Shown: positions 24,143 to 33,401, counted from the stretch's first letter. The stretch is 64,000 bases of DNA from an uncultured bacterium (GCA_947493945.1 CANLSR010000002.1:124001-188000), one strand, 5' to 3'. Notes: generated from the sequence alone by a model not told the origin. Made by a program: numbers and translations.

Positions 24143-25744
24143 TTAGTGCTCGAAGGTGGCAACGGCGGGCTCGGCCGGCTCCCCGGCCGTCGGCTGGCGG
24201 GTAAAGTAGGTGGCGACCGCCAGCGTCCCCACGATCCAGGCGACCGGGATCACGACGGGGAACCAGTCGACGGCGCCCAACGGGTAGGTCGATCCGTAGA
24301 GCGGGCCGCTGACCAGGTCCACCCACAGGTTCCACACGATGACCGTCGCCAGGATCGCCGGGATGACGAACCGGAGCAGGACGTCGAACCACGGGCCGAG
24401 CTTGAGCTTGGAGTGCTCGTTCACGAACGCCCGGAGGTTGGCGGCCCCGAACACCCACCCGAGCAGGACGGTCTCGATCAGCCCGACCGTGAGCAGGCTG
24501 TAGCCGAAGGCCCAGTGGTCCAGGATGTCGAGGAAGTTGAGGCCCACCGTCCCGTTCTCGCCCAGGCCCGGGTCCACGATGACCGGCAGCGTAGCGATCA
24601 GCGAGCCGACCATGCCCGGGACCGCCACCATCGCCAGGGCCGTCGAGCGCTCGGCGCCCGTCTTGTCGATGATGGCCGAGGCCATGCCCTCGACGAGCGA
24701 GATCGCGCTCGTCACGCCGGCGAGCACGATGAGGAAGAAGAACGCGAACCCGAACAGCTTCACCGCGAACGGGAACGCCGAGATCCCCTGGGGGATGACG
24801 AAGAACGACAGCGAGATTGAGGAGCCGGCCGGGTTGAGCGAGAACGCGAACAGCATCGAGAAGATGGCGATGCCGGCGATGTACTCGAACCCGCAGTTGA
24901 GCAGGCTCACCATGAACGAGTTGTTGACCTGGTCCGAGTCCTTCGGCAGGTAGCTCGCGTAGGCCGTCATGGTGCCCAGGCCTAGCGAGAGCGAGAAGAA
25001 CATCTGGCTGAACGCGCCCTTCCACACGTCGGGCTTGGAGATGCCGGAGAGGTCGGGCGTGAACAGGTACATCACGCCGTCCGTGCCGCCGGGCAGCGTC
25101 ACGCCGCGGACGATGAGGACGATCATGAACAGCCACATCAGCGGCACCGCCACGCGGACCGTCTTCTCGATCGTCTCGGTCCCCTTCCACAGCGCGAGCA
25201 GCGTCAGGCCCCAGACGGCGAGGACCGCCAGCAGGGGCCACCACGTGGCCAGGATGCTGAAAAAGTAGACCTGGGCGTTCGGCCCGGCCGTCGGCTCCAG
25301 GAAGGGCGTGAACGGGGCCGTCGCGCCGGGCTCCATCAGCCCACCGAGGGCCGCGAACATCATGCACAGCGCCCAGCCCAGGATCGCGATGTAGTACATC
25401 GTGATGAAGAGTGCGCTCGTGAGCGACCACCACCCGACAAACTCGCCCCTCTTGCCCACCAGCGCCCGCAGCGCCATCGGGAAGCTCCGGCCGGTCAGCG
25501 TGCCCATCGAGAACTCGGCGATCATCACGGGGATGCCGAGCACGAACAGCGCGATGAAATACGGGACGTAGAACGCGCCTCCGCCGAACTGGTAGGCGTT
25601 CGACGCGAAGAAGACGATGTTGCCCAGGCCGATGGCCGAGCCGCTGGCGGCGAGCACGAACCCGAGCTTCGAGGACCACACCCCGCGGGACACGCCGTCG
25701 GCGTCGTCGTTAGGAGTGTGCGGGGGGGGAGCGTGGTCGGCCAC
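24143..25744 (-). CDS. Sodium-dependent transporter of the SNF (NSS) family
   Basis: 533 residues from a GTG at 25744. An ATG at 25795 is open but lies upstream of the promoter element and inside the beta-lactamase gene. About twelve membrane segments are present. The SNF signature GFVLAASGSAIGLGNIVFFASNAYQFGGGAF forms the TM1 sodium/substrate site. VNNSFMVSLLNCGFEYIAGIAIFSMLF corresponds to the middle region, and FAFFFLIVLAGVTSAISLVEGMASAI to TM8. Bacterial members such as LeuT, TnaT and MhsT import amino acids with Na+. Substrate unknown. It is first in an operon with a small membrane protein and a YfiM-like protein. Confidence 0.92.
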   Translation of the reverse strand: MADHAPPPHTPNDDADGVSRGVWSSKLGFVLAASGSAIGLGNIVFFASNAYQFGGGAFYVPYFIALFVLGIPVMIAEFSMGTLTGRSFPMALRALVGKRGEFVGWWSLTSALFITMYYIAILGWALCMMFAALGGLMEPGATAPFTPFLEPTAGPNAQVYFFSILATWWPLLAVLAVWGLTLLALWKGTETIEKTVRVAVPLMWLFMIVLIVRGVTLPGGTDGVMYLFTPDLSGISKPDVWKGAFSQMFFSLSLGLGTMTAYASYLPKDSDQVNNSFMVSLLNCGFEYIAGIAIFSMLFAFSLNPAGSSISLSFFVIPQGISAFPFAVKLFGFAFFFLIVLAGVTSAISLVEGMASAIIDKTGAERSTALAMVAVPGMVGSLIATLPVIVDPGLGENGTVGLNFLDILDHWAFGYSLLTVGLIETVLLGWVFGAANLRAFVNEHSKLKLGPWFDVLLRFVIPAILATVIVWNLWVDLVSGPLYGSTYPLGAVDWFPVVIPVAWIVGTLAVATYFTRQPTAGEPAEPAVATFEH

Positions 25745-25770
25745 AGGCGACGGGGATCGGGGAGGGGCCG

Positions 25771-25778
25771 TGAAGCTA
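25771..25778 (-). promoter_or_regulatory. -7 promoter element of the SNF operon
   Basis: TAGCTTCA on the minus strand, 26 nt before the GTG. It overlaps the stop codon region of the upstream beta-lactamase gene. Confidence 0.6.
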
Positions 25779-26666
25779 CGGCTTCCCGTCCGCATCGGCC
25801 GCCAGCCATCCCTCGGCGGCCAGCACGGCGCGGGCGACGCGCAGCCGCGCCGGTCCCATGTCGAGGTCGCGCGGCGCGTCCGGGTCGGGCTCGACGTTCA
25901 GCGCGAACACCGCCGCCCGCCCGTCGCCGCGCTCCACCCAGCCGACGATCCAGCCGAGCGGGACCGGCGCGCCGGGCGCGCCCTCGAAGTCTCCCCAGCC
26001 GGTCTTGCCGAGCACCCGGGCGCCGTCCTGCTCCACCAGCACCGGCACCAGGTCGCGGACGGCCGCCTGCACGCCGGGGCGGAACGCCAGCGCGCCGCGC
26101 CGGAGGCCGTCCACGAACCGGACCTGCTCGTCGGCCGAGATCTGGAGCGAGCCGTCGAGCCAGAACAGCCCCACGTCCGGCCCGACCCGGCCGTTCCCGT
26201 ACGGCTGGCGGTCGAAGGCGGCGAGGTAGCGGTCGCGGCCCACCTCGCGGGCGACGCGCTGGTAGAGCCACACCACCGAGGACTCCATGCCGCTACGCAG
26301 CGTGTGGTCCTGGTCCCAGACGGGCACCGCGCGCTCGACGCCGTCCCACGCGAACACCGAGTCCGGGTCGCTTACCGCGCCCGTCTCCAGCGCCACCAGC
26401 GCGTTGTACACCTTGAACGTGGATGCTGGCAGATACCGCCGCCCAGCGCGCTCCGGGTCCAGCCGCGACGTCTGGCCCGTCTCGATGTCGAGGAGCACGA
26501 ACGTGCCGGTGCCGCCCTCGGCCTGGAAAAACCGCGCCCAGTCGGGCCGGGACACGTCGGCGGGCGGCGCGCTGGCGGTCGGGGCGGGCGAGGCGCTAGG
26601 GGTCGCCGGGAGGCAACCGGCGAGGCCAGCGGCCAGCGCCGCCGCCAGCAGGGCGGGCCGGGTCAC
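25776..26666 (-). CDS. Class D (OXA-type) beta-lactamase, lipoprotein
   Basis: 296 residues from a GTG that overlaps the upstream CNNM gene's stop (GTGA). A lipoprotein signal ends at LAGC (Cys18), and a Pro/Ala/Ser linker follows. Class D motifs are all present: S82-T-F-K85 (nucleophile and the lysine that is carboxylated), S130-V-V, Y156-G-N, the WLDGSLQIS helix (W169), and K221-T-G-W. Class D enzymes hydrolyse penicillins and sometimes carbapenems at the outer side of the inner membrane. Spectrum cannot be judged from sequence. It is chromosomal and not flanked by mobile elements. The alternative is a sensor domain or transpeptidase, but the YGN and KTGW spacing favour a beta-lactamase. 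Confidence 0.9.
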   Translation of the reverse strand: MTRPALLAAALAAGLAGCLPATPSASPAPTASAPPADVSRPDWARFFQAEGGTGTFVLLDIETGQTSRLDPERAGRRYLPASTFKVYNALVALETGAVSDPDSVFAWDGVERAVPVWDQDHTLRSGMESSVVWLYQRVAREVGRDRYLAAFDRQPYGNGRVGPDVGLFWLDGSLQISADEQVRFVDGLRRGALAFRPGVQAAVRDLVPVLVEQDGARVLGKTGWGDFEGAPGAPVPLGWIVGWVERGDGRAAVFALNVEPDPDAPRDLDMGPARLRVARAVLAAEGWLAADADGKP

Positions 26667-27985
26667 GGCTGCGGGATCTCGGGCTCGGGGAGCCGCTCGA
26701 TGCGCACGTCGTGGATCCGGTTCTCCTCGACGGTCTCGACGTGGAGCCGCATCCCCGCGTGGTCCACGTGGTCGCCCGGCGCCGGGATGTCGCCGGTCAG
26801 GTGCAGGATCAGCCCGCCCAGCGTCTCGAAGTCGAAGTCGCCGGTCGCCAGCTCCACGCCGACGGCCTCCGCCACGTCGTCCAGGTCCACGCGCGCCTCG
26901 GCGCGGAAGACGCCCGGCCCGACGTCGTGGATCAGCCGCTCGTCCTCGGGCCCGTCGAGCTCGTCGCGGATCTCGCCCACGACCTCCTCCAAGAGGTCCT
27001 CCAGCGTCACCAAGCCGGCCGTCCCGCCGTATTCGTCCACCACGATGGCCATGTGCGTGTTGGACTGCTGGAAGTCGGCCAGCATGTCGTCCAGCGTTTT
27101 GCCGGGCGGCACGAACAGCGGCTTGCGGGCCAGAGCCTCCCAGTCCGGCGTGGCCCCGTCGCCCTCGATGGTGGGCAGGAGGTCCTTGGCGTAGACCACG
27201 CCCAGCACGTTGTCGATGTGCTCGCGGAAGAGCGGGAACCGGCTGTGGCCGGTCTCGCGGATCAGGTGCATGGCGTCGTCCAGGGTCGCGTCGGTGGGCA
27301 TCGACCGGACGTCGACGCGGCTCACCATGACGGCGCGGACCGTGGTCTCGCCGAACTCGACGATGGAGTGGATCAGGGCCCGCTCCTGCTCGCCGATCGA
27401 GCCCTGGGCCTCGCCCACGTCGGCCATCGACTTGATGTCGTCGGACGAGAGCGGGTCGGCGGCCGGCCGGAACTGGTCCTGGACGGTGGTCGCGAGCCGC
27501 GCCAGCAGGTCGGCGAGCGGCGCCACCAGCCGTACCACCAGCCCCAGGAAGCCGGCCACGGCGATCGCGAAGCGCACCGGCTGCCGGCTCGCGGCCAGCT
27601 TGGGCGCGATCTCGCTGGTGATCAGCAGGACGAACGTCAGCCCGACGGCGTTGACCGCCAGCGCGGCGAACGGGCTCCAGGCGTACGTCTCGGCCGCCCC
27701 CAGCATGACCTGGGTCGACAGGATCGCCGCGCCCACGTTGACGACCGTGTTGAGCAGCAGGATGGCCGCGAGCAGGCGCCGGGGCCGCTCCAGCAGGGCC
27801 AGCACGCGGTCGGAGCCGGGCTCGGGCGCCTCGCGCAGCGCCTCGCGCTCGCCGGGCTGGATCGAGAACAGCGCCACCTCGGAGCCCGAGAACAGCGCCG
27901 AGAGCGCCAACAAGAGCACGAACACGCCGATCTCGACTGCCAGGCCGAGGGGGCCAGGAAGGGCGGCAGCGGGAGGGGGGGCCAC
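26663..27985 (-). CDS. CNNM/CorC-family membrane protein with CBS pair (GldE-like)
   Basis: 440 residues from a GTG at 27985; a TTG at 28012 is the alternative, and both are downstream of the promoter element. An N-terminal DUF21/CNNM membrane domain (about 1-195, with LFSGSEVALFSI) is followed by two CBS motifs, which bind nucleotides. They sit around VSRVDVRSMPTDATLDDAMHLIRETGHSRFPLF and TLDDMLADFQQSNTHMAIVVDEYGGTAGLVTLEDLLEEVVG. A CorC_HlyC domain ends the protein. Relatives export Mg2+ or Co2+; in Bacteroidota the similar GldE is linked to gliding. It is first in a pair with the class D beta-lactamase. Confidence 0.9.
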   Translation of the reverse strand: MAPPPAAALPGPLGLAVEIGVFVLLLALSALFSGSEVALFSIQPGEREALREAPEPGSDRVLALLERPRRLLAAILLLNTVVNVGAAILSTQVMLGAAETYAWSPFAALAVNAVGLTFVLLITSEIAPKLAASRQPVRFAIAVAGFLGLVVRLVAPLADLLARLATTVQDQFRPAADPLSSDDIKSMADVGEAQGSIGEQERALIHSIVEFGETTVRAVMVSRVDVRSMPTDATLDDAMHLIRETGHSRFPLFREHIDNVLGVVYAKDLLPTIEGDGATPDWEALARKPLFVPPGKTLDDMLADFQQSNTHMAIVVDEYGGTAGLVTLEDLLEEVVGEIRDELDGPEDERLIHDVGPGVFRAEARVDLDDVAEAVGVELATGDFDFETLGGLILHLTGDIPAPGDHVDHAGMRLHVETVEENRIHDVRIERLPEPEIPQP

Positions 27986-28085
27986 GAGGGCCAGACTAGG
28001 AGCGGGGTCCAAGAGGGGAGGACCAGGCGAGACAACGGGCCGAGGCCCGGGCGGGCGGAGCCCAGGGACCGGAAGGACCGGTGTA

Positions 28086-28093
28086 CCAAGATA
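28086..28093 (-). promoter_or_regulatory. -7 promoter element of the CNNM/beta-lactamase pair
   Basis: TATCTTGG on the minus strand, about 75-100 nt before the candidate start codons. Confidence 0.55.
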
Positions 28094-28124
28094 GCGGCTG
28101 CGGGATTCCGGCCGCGCCAAACGC

Positions 28125-28154
28125 GCGGCGGGCGGCCCGAGAGCCGCCCGCCGC
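28125..28154 (-). terminator. Hairpin after ssb
   Basis: Perfect 12-bp stem GCGGCGGGCGGC/GCCGCCCGCCGC with a six-base loop, 20 bp after the ssb stop; on the minus strand it is followed by GCGTTTGG. Confidence 0.7.
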
Positions 28155-28173
28155 CGTGTTCAAGAGCAGGGGA

Positions 28174-28668
28174 CTAGAACGGGAGGTCGTCGTCGTCCGG
28201 CGCCCAGTCGTCGCCGCCGCCCGACTGGGCGGGGGCCGGCTGGCGGCTTCCGCCGCCGTTGTTGCTGGACCGCTGCGGGCGCGACGGCGCCGACTGGTCC
28301 ATGTTGCCGAAGTCGTCCGAGCCGCCGCCGCCGTCGCGGGAGCCCAGCATCTGCATCTCGCGGGCCTTGATCTCGGTCGTGTACTTCGTGTTGCCGTCCT
28401 TGTCCTCCCACTGGCGGGTCTGGAGCTGGCCCTCGATGTAGACCTGGCGGCCCTTCTTCAGGTACTCGCCGCAGATCTCGGCCAGCCGGGCCCAGGCCAC
28501 GATCCGGTGCCACTCCGTGTTCTCGACCTGGTTGCCGTCGCGGTCTTTGTAGGACTCCGAGGTCGCGAGCGAGAAGTTGCAGACGGCCGTGCCTGAGCCG
28601 GTGTACCGGATCTCGGGGTCGGAGCCGAGGTTGCCGACGAGGATGACTTTGTTAACTCCGCGTGCCAT
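28174..28668 (-). CDS. ssb: Single-stranded DNA-binding protein
   Basis: 164 residues from the ATG at 28668 ([15 protein letters not shown]), the canonical SSB start; the frame's extension to 28812 has no SSB-like sequence. The OB-fold covers residues 1-110, with [22 protein letters not shown] and [22 protein letters not shown] Gly/Ser/Gln-rich disordered linker follows, then the acidic tip DDDDLPF, which recruits replication and repair proteins. It is divergent from mazG with about 158 bp between the starts. A TATCCTG element about 100 nt upstream of the ATG is a possible promoter. Confidence 0.97.
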   Translation of the reverse strand: MARGVNKVILVGNLGSDPEIRYTGSGTAVCNFSLATSESYKDRDGNQVENTEWHRIVAWARLAEICGEYLKKGRQVYIEGQLQTRQWEDKDGNTKYTTEIKAREMQMLGSRDGGGGSDDFGNMDQSAPSRPQRSSNNGGGSRQPAPAQSGGGDDWAPDDDDLPF

Positions 28669-28814
28669 GGGGCTGGGGGATGGTGGGCGGTGCGCCCGGG
28701 GTACAGGAATCCGTCCCGCACGGGGCGCGGGACCGTTCGGTCGCGCCGGCGGGGACCGCCAGCGCGGCAGGATAGACACTCGGCCGGGGCCGGGGGTAAC
28801 CTGCGGACGCAAAC

Positions 28815-28821
28815 TATCTCG
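28815..28821 (+). promoter_or_regulatory. -7 promoter element of mazG; suggests a leaderless mRNA
   Basis: TATCTCG ends only 5 nt before the mazG ATG. Using the tRNA-calibrated spacing (about 8-10 nt to the transcript start), transcription would begin at or within a few bases of the start codon. Confidence 0.5.
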
Positions 28822-28826
28822 TCCCC

Positions 28827-29696
28827 ATGTCAGCCCCGCGTCACACCAACTTCCCCTACGAAATCAAAGACCTGGGGCTGGCCGACGCCGACCGCGACGC
28901 GGCCCACGCCGACGTCTACCGCGATTTCGTGGCCATCGTGCGCCGCCTGAGGCGCGAGTGCCCCTGGGACCGCGAGCAGACGCACGACTCGGTCAAGCAC
29001 CTGACCATCGAGGAGGCCTACGAGCTGGTCGACGCCATCGACGCCGGCGACCCGGCCGAGATGCAGAAGGAGCTGGGCGACCTCTTTTTGCACGTCCTCT
29101 TCCACGCCCACATCGCCGAGACCGAGGGGACGTTCGACGTCGGCGACGTGATGCGGGCGGAGATGACCAAGCTGGTCCGCCGCCACCCGCACGTGTTCGG
29201 GGACGAGGTGGTGGGCGGGACGGGCGACGTGCTCCGCAACTGGGAGGCGATCAAGCGCGCCGAACGCGCCGAGGCCGCCGGCGACGGCGAGCCGGCGGAG
29301 GCCCCGCCGTCGGCGCTGGACGGCGTGCCGGACGCGCTGCCGGCGCTGCTCCGCGCCGAGCGGGTCCAGGAAAAGGCCGCCGCGGTCGGCTTCGACTTCC
29401 CGACCGCCGGCCAAGCCTGGGCCAAGGTCGAGGAGGAGTCGGCCGAGGTGCTGGCGGCCGACACCGACGACGCGCTGGAGGACGAGGTCGGCGACCTGCT
29501 GTTCGCCGTCGTCAACTACGCGCGCCTGCGCGGCGTCGTGCCCGAGACGGCGCTCCGCCGGACGACCGCCAAGTTTAGCCGCCGCTTCCGGGCCGTCGAG
29601 GCCGGCCTGGCCGCCCGCGCCGGCGCCTCCACCGGCACCGCCAGCCTGGACGAGATGGACGCGCTGTGGGACGCGGCCAAGGCCGACGAGCGGTGA
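28827..29696 (+). CDS. mazG: Nucleoside triphosphate pyrophosphohydrolase MazG
   Basis: 289 residues with two MazG domains. The first (about 27-150) starts [33 protein letters not shown], giving the Mg-binding ExxE pattern, and continues [17 protein letters not shown]. The second (about 180-270) has [34 protein letters not shown], which retains the acidic residues. MazG hydrolyses NTPs to NMP and PPi and limits mutagenic or alarmone nucleotides. It is slightly longer than E. coli MazG (263). Likely start ATG at 28827, probably leaderless. The next gene is over 300 bp away. Confidence 0.95.
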   Translation: MSAPRHTNFPYEIKDLGLADADRDAAHADVYRDFVAIVRRLRRECPWDREQTHDSVKHLTIEEAYELVDAIDAGDPAEMQKELGDLFLHVLFHAHIAETEGTFDVGDVMRAEMTKLVRRHPHVFGDEVVGGTGDVLRNWEAIKRAERAEAAGDGEPAEAPPSALDGVPDALPALLRAERVQEKAAAVGFDFPTAGQAWAKVEEESAEVLAADTDDALEDEVGDLLFAVVNYARLRGVVPETALRRTTAKFSRRFRAVEAGLAARAGASTGTASLDEMDALWDAAKADER

Positions 29697-29742
29697 GCGG
29701 GCCGGGCCGCTGGCGCACCGTTCGAGTTGCGACACGCCCTCC

Positions 29743-29850
29743 TCGTCCATCCTGAGCGCACGCGGAGGATCTCGGCTCGGACACCCCGCCTCCCGGCGCC
29801 GGTACCGACGGCTCGGAGGGTGGGCGCTGAGATCCTTCGGCAAGCTGACT
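29743..29850. repeat. Degenerate GTCATCCTGAGC...GAGATCC repeat
   Basis: TCGTCCATCCTGAGCGCA...GGAGGATCTCGG at one end and CTGAGATCCTTCGGCAAGCTGACT at the other. It is a decayed relative of the element at 35481. It occupies the middle of the 345-bp gap between mazG and the GMC gene, which otherwise holds only that gene's promoter. Confidence 0.65.
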
Positions 29851-30010
29851 GCGCCGCCACTTCCGTGGTCAGGAGCCGCCAGCCTGAGCTCTGCGCCTAG
29901 TGGTCCTCGTCGCCAACGCCGCGCCCGTCGGCCGGCCGCTAGTGGTTCGGTGGTTGTCCAGAACCCGCCTTGGAACAGTGTTCTGGGTGGCATCGCGCCG
30001 GGGGAAGCGC

Positions 30011-30018
30011 TACGTTGG
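30011..30018 (+). promoter_or_regulatory. -7 promoter element of the GMC oxidoreductase
   Basis: TACGTTGG, identical to the rnpB element, 23 nt before the ATG. Confidence 0.6.
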
Positions 30019-30041
30019 CGCGCAGAGTCAACCGGAAACAC

Positions 30042-31613
30042 ATGTACGACTACGTCATCGTCGGGGGAGGGACGGCCGGGTGCGTGCTGGCGGGTCGGCT
30101 GAGCGAGGAGCCCGGCGTCCGGGTGCTGCTGCTGGAGGCCGGCGGGCCGAACACCCAGGCCGAGATCCACATCCCCGCCGCGTTCTCCAAGCTGTTCCAG
30201 GGAGACCTCGACTGGAACTACCGCACCGTCCGCCAGCCGGGCGCGGCGGGCCGCTCGCTCTACTGGCCGCGCGGCAAGGTCCTGGGCGGCTCGTCGTCGA
30301 TCAACGCCATGATCTACATCCGCGGCCACCGCGCCGACTACGACGGCTGGGCCGCCGGCGGCTGCGACGGCTGGGCCTACGACGACGTGCTGCCCTACTT
30401 CAAGCGGGCCGAGGACAACGAGCGCGGCGCCGGCCCGTACCACGGCGTCGGCGGGCCGATGCGCGTCGAGGACCCGCGCGGCGCGAGCCCCATCAGCGAC
30501 GCGTTCGTGGAGGCGGCCCAGGCGGTCGGCCACGCGCACAACCCGGACTTCAACGGCGCCGAGCAGGAGGGGGCCGGGCTCTACCAGCTGACCCAGCGCC
30601 GCGGGCGCCGCGAGTCGGCCGCCGACGCCTACGTCAAGCCGGCGCGGCGCCGGCCCAACCTGACCGTGTGGACCGGGGCCCTGGCGCACCGGGTCGTGAT
30701 CGACAACGGCCGCGCGACGGGCGTCGAGGTCGAGCGCGACGGCGAGGTCCAGACCGTCCGCGCCGAGCGCGAGGTGCTGGTCTGCGGCGGCGCCATCAAC
30801 TCACCCCAGCTCCTGATGCTCTCCGGCATCGGGCCCGCCGACGCGCTCCGACGCCTCGGCATCGACGTCGTGGCCGACCGGGCCGGGGTGGGCGAGAACC
30901 TCCAGGACCACCTGATCGTGGGCGTCCGCTACGCGCTCAAGGAGCCCATCTCGCTGGTCAACGCCGAGGGGCTGATGAGCGTGGCGCGCTACCTGATCTT
31001 CCGGCGCGGGATGCTCACGTCCAACGTGGCCGAGGCCGGCCTCTTCGCGCACACGCGCGCCGCCAGCGCCGCGCCGGACCTCCAGTTCCACGTCGCGCCG
31101 GCGCTGTTCGAGAACCACGGGCTGGTGCCGCCGACCGAGCACGGCTTCACGCTCGGGCCGACGCTGGTGGGCACCCGGAGCCGGGGCCGGATCACGCTCC
31201 AGAGCGCCGACCCGGGCCGGCACCCGGCCATCGACCCCCAAGCGCTGGCGGACCCCGCCGACCTCGCGACGCTGGTCGAGGGCGTCCGGATGGCCCGCGA
31301 GATCGCCCAGGCGGCGCCCTTCGGCCGGTTCCGCGGCGACGAGGTGACCTCCCAGGCGACCGACCGCGCCGGCATCGAGCGCTACGTCCGCGAGACGTGC
31401 GAGACGCTGTACCACCCCGTCGGCACGTGCCGGATGGGCTCCGACGCCGACTCGGTCGTGGACCTGGAGCTGCGCGTCCGCGGCGTCGACGGCCTGCGCG
31501 TGGTCGACGCCTCGGTGATGCCGACCGTGCCCAACGGCAACACCAACGCGCCGACGCTGATGATCGCCGAGAAGGCCGCCGACCTGGTCCGCGAGCCGGT
31601 GCCCGTCGGCTGA
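30042..31613 (+). CDS. GMC-family oxidoreductase (choline/alcohol dehydrogenase-like)
   Basis: 523 residues from the ATG at 30042 ([20 protein letters not shown]), which starts right at the FAD-binding GGGTAG motif. Further GMC signatures are [28 protein letters not shown], the [17 protein letters not shown] motif, and the C-terminal catalytic His in [10 protein letters not shown] with [17 protein letters not shown]. Flavoproteins of this group oxidise choline, aliphatic or aromatic alcohols with FAD. The substrate is not evident and no betaine genes are nearby. There is no signal peptide. Monocistronic, with its own promoter element. Confidence 0.93.
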   Translation: MYDYVIVGGGTAGCVLAGRLSEEPGVRVLLLEAGGPNTQAEIHIPAAFSKLFQGDLDWNYRTVRQPGAAGRSLYWPRGKVLGGSSSINAMIYIRGHRADYDGWAAGGCDGWAYDDVLPYFKRAEDNERGAGPYHGVGGPMRVEDPRGASPISDAFVEAAQAVGHAHNPDFNGAEQEGAGLYQLTQRRGRRESAADAYVKPARRRPNLTVWTGALAHRVVIDNGRATGVEVERDGEVQTVRAEREVLVCGGAINSPQLLMLSGIGPADALRRLGIDVVADRAGVGENLQDHLIVGVRYALKEPISLVNAEGLMSVARYLIFRRGMLTSNVAEAGLFAHTRAASAAPDLQFHVAPALFENHGLVPPTEHGFTLGPTLVGTRSRGRITLQSADPGRHPAIDPQALADPADLATLVEGVRMAREIAQAAPFGRFRGDEVTSQATDRAGIERYVRETCETLYHPVGTCRMGSDADSVVDLELRVRGVDGLRVVDASVMPTVPNGNTNAPTLMIAEKAADLVREPVPVG

Positions 31614-31707
31614 TGGGGGGCCGGCGCGCCGTCGAACGCTGGCGCCCCGCCCCGCTGGCGGCGTGCGTGGCCGGGGCCACGCCCGACTGGCGGCGCGTGT
31701 TCGCCGT

Positions 31708-31977
31708 TTAGCCGTTTAGGTGATCGCGGAGCACCCGCTCGACGCCCTCCGCGAGCAGGTCCCAGTCGGCGGCCGGGTGCTTGGTGACCGTCACGAACGC
31801 CGGCACGATCAGCAGCGACTCCACGCCGCGCAGCGCGAACAGCTCGCTGCCGAGCTCGTGCTCCGAGGCCTCGACCAGCGAGTGGAAGGCCAGGAGGCCG
31901 TCGTCGATGATCTGGGCCCCGTCCGCCTCGAACTTGAGGCTGTTGGGGTTGGGGGTGGGGCGGGCGGTGATCGTCAT
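31708..31977 (-). CDS. Stand-alone Nfu/NifU N-terminal domain protein
   Basis: 89 residues from the ATG at 31977 (MTITARPTPNPNSLKFEADG). This is the Nfu_N domain: the PTPNPNSLKF segment, then LAFHSLVEASEHELGSELFALRGVESLLIVPAFVTVTKHPAADW, which is the family's characteristic half. The C-terminal NifU domain with the CxxC iron-sulfur site is absent, so this is the N-terminal domain alone. Such proteins are found as separate genes in Bacteroidota and are presumed to act with iron-sulfur scaffold proteins. It is divergent from the holin-like gene, with 66 bp between them. Confidence 0.88.
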   Translation of the reverse strand: MTITARPTPNPNSLKFEADGAQIIDDGLLAFHSLVEASEHELGSELFALRGVESLLIVPAFVTVTKHPAADWDLLAEGVERVLRDHLNG

Positions 31978-32043
31978 CGGGTGGCAACCTGGGGTGGGGG
32001 TGCGGTGTACGCCCGGCGCCCCTCTGTGCTCCAACCCCCTCTG

Positions 32044-32712
32044 ATGGACCGATCGAGCTTGCCCGCCGACGCCCCGCCCATCCGCCCGCCTGCCAGTTCC
32101 GACGCGCCGCCCGACGGCCCCAGCGTCGCCGTCGTGGACGGCCCGGTGGTCGCCGTCGTCGACGGCCCCGCCGCGGGCCCGCCGCCGGTGAGCCCGCCGC
32201 CGGTGGGCACGATATCCGTCGTCGAGCCGGTGCCCACCGTGGCCCCGGAGTCGCGGATGCTGCCGCCGCACCAGACCAAGACCGAGCGGGTCGCCGACCA
32301 CGTGGCGGCCGTCTCGGCCGACCTGCGGGAGTGGGTGGAGCTACGGATCGCGCTCGTCAAGCGCCAGGTCGAGGGCGTGGTCGGGATCCTGGAGCGCGTG
32401 CAGCACCTGGCCGAGGCGGCCAAGATGGCCGTGCCGGGGGTCGTCCTGATCCTGATCGGGCTCATGTTCCTGCTCGTCACGCTGGCACTGGGCATCGGCG
32501 CGCTGATCGGGAGCGTCTGGGGCGGCTTCGCGATCGTGACCGCGGTGCTGCTCGTCGCCGGCGGGGTGCTGGTGTGGCTCGGGAAAAAGCGCTACGACGA
32601 GGCCGAGGAGGCCGTCGCCGAGGCCAAGCGCCAGGAGCGCGCCCAGCGGCACGTGAGCCGCGAGGACATCGAGACCGCCCAGCGCCGCAAAGCCACCCTC
32701 TCCGCTTCCTAG
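32044..32712 (+). CDS. Membrane protein of the DUF1469/phage-holin-superfamily III type
   Basis: 222 residues from the ATG at 32044. A Pro/Ala/Val-rich disordered N-terminus of about 75 residues carries a near-duplicate (VAVVDGPVVAVVDGP). An amphipathic helix follows (VAAVSADLREWVELRIALVKRQVEG), then two membrane helices (AVPGVVLILIGLMFLLVTLALGIGALIG and FAIVTAVLLVAGGVLVWLG), and a charged coiled-coil tail (EEAVAEAKRQERAQR). This layout is that of DUF1469/Holin-X proteins, which are usually cell-envelope stress-related and not lytic. The gene is 4 bp upstream of a DUF883-like gene, so they form a pair. Confidence 0.8.
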   Translation: MDRSSLPADAPPIRPPASSDAPPDGPSVAVVDGPVVAVVDGPAAGPPPVSPPPVGTISVVEPVPTVAPESRMLPPHQTKTERVADHVAAVSADLREWVELRIALVKRQVEGVVGILERVQHLAEAAKMAVPGVVLILIGLMFLLVTLALGIGALIGSVWGGFAIVTAVLLVAGGVLVWLGKKRYDEAEEAVAEAKRQERAQRHVSREDIETAQRRKATLSAS

Positions 32713-32716
32713 CCGT

Positions 32717-33361
32717 ATGCCGACTCCCGGACCCAACTCCAAGACGAACGCGCTCGACAAAACCCTCGGCCCCATCCCCGGCCCGCCGGTGGACGTCGGG
32801 GACGACGTGGACCTCGACTCGCTCACCGCCGACCAGATCCGGGCCCGGCTCGCGGCCCGCGAGCGCGACCTCAAGTACCACGTCGAGGCGCTCAAGCACG
32901 AGGCCCAGACGGTGTTCGACGACGTCAACGTGGGCGGCCGGCCGCTCATGGACCGGATCCGCCAGCGGCCCGTGGCGGCGGTGGGCCTCGCGGCGGCGGC
33001 CGGCGCGCTCGTCGGGGTCCTGCTCGGCCTGCGCAAGCGCGCCAAGCGGCGGCCGGCGAGGACCGAGGACCACGTCGAGTTCGTGCGCGCCCGGCTGGAC
33101 CTGGCGCTCGACCGAGCCGCCGAGCGGGTGGCCCGGGGGGCCTCCGTCGAAAAGGCCATGCAGGCCTCGATGGCCACCGTGCCGGCCGTCTTCGGCGACG
33201 TGAAGGCGCCTGAGGCCCACCACACGTCCCACCAGACCGCGCTCGACGTGGCGCTCCAGACGGCCGTCGGGTTCGGCGTGAAGACGGCGATGGACCTCGC
33301 GATCCGGCGCTTCTCCGACAGCGACGGCACCTTCGACGCGCTGGCCGACGCCGCCGATTAG
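32717..33361 (+). CDS. DUF883/ElaB-like membrane-anchored protein, unknown function
   Basis: 214 residues. It starts 4 bp after the holin-like gene. The N-terminal half is charged and helical (ADQIRARLAARERDLKYHVEALKHEAQTV). A glycine-rich hydrophobic segment (RPVAAVGLAAAAGALVGVLLGLRKRAKRR, about residues 75-103) then follows, the type of anchor found at the end of YqjD/ElaB/DUF883 proteins. The C-terminal half is alpha-helical with no further obvious motif. YqjD-like proteins anchor ribosomes or other partners to the membrane in E. coli; that role is not shown here. The pairing with a DUF1469 protein resembles the yqjC-yqjD-yqjE group. Confidence 0.7.
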   Translation: MPTPGPNSKTNALDKTLGPIPGPPVDVGDDVDLDSLTADQIRARLAARERDLKYHVEALKHEAQTVFDDVNVGGRPLMDRIRQRPVAAVGLAAAAGALVGVLLGLRKRAKRRPARTEDHVEFVRARLDLALDRAAERVARGASVEKAMQASMATVPAVFGDVKAPEAHHTSHQTALDVALQTAVGFGVKTAMDLAIRRFSDSDGTFDALADAAD

Positions 33362-33371
33362 CGCCGCCCCG

Positions 33372-33378
33372 TATCTTG
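33372..33378 (+). promoter_or_regulatory. -7 promoter element of the adk operon
   Basis: TATCTTG, 23 nt before the adk ATG. Confidence 0.65.
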
Positions 33379-33401
33379 CAGGCCACCCCTCTCGTCAATT
33401 G

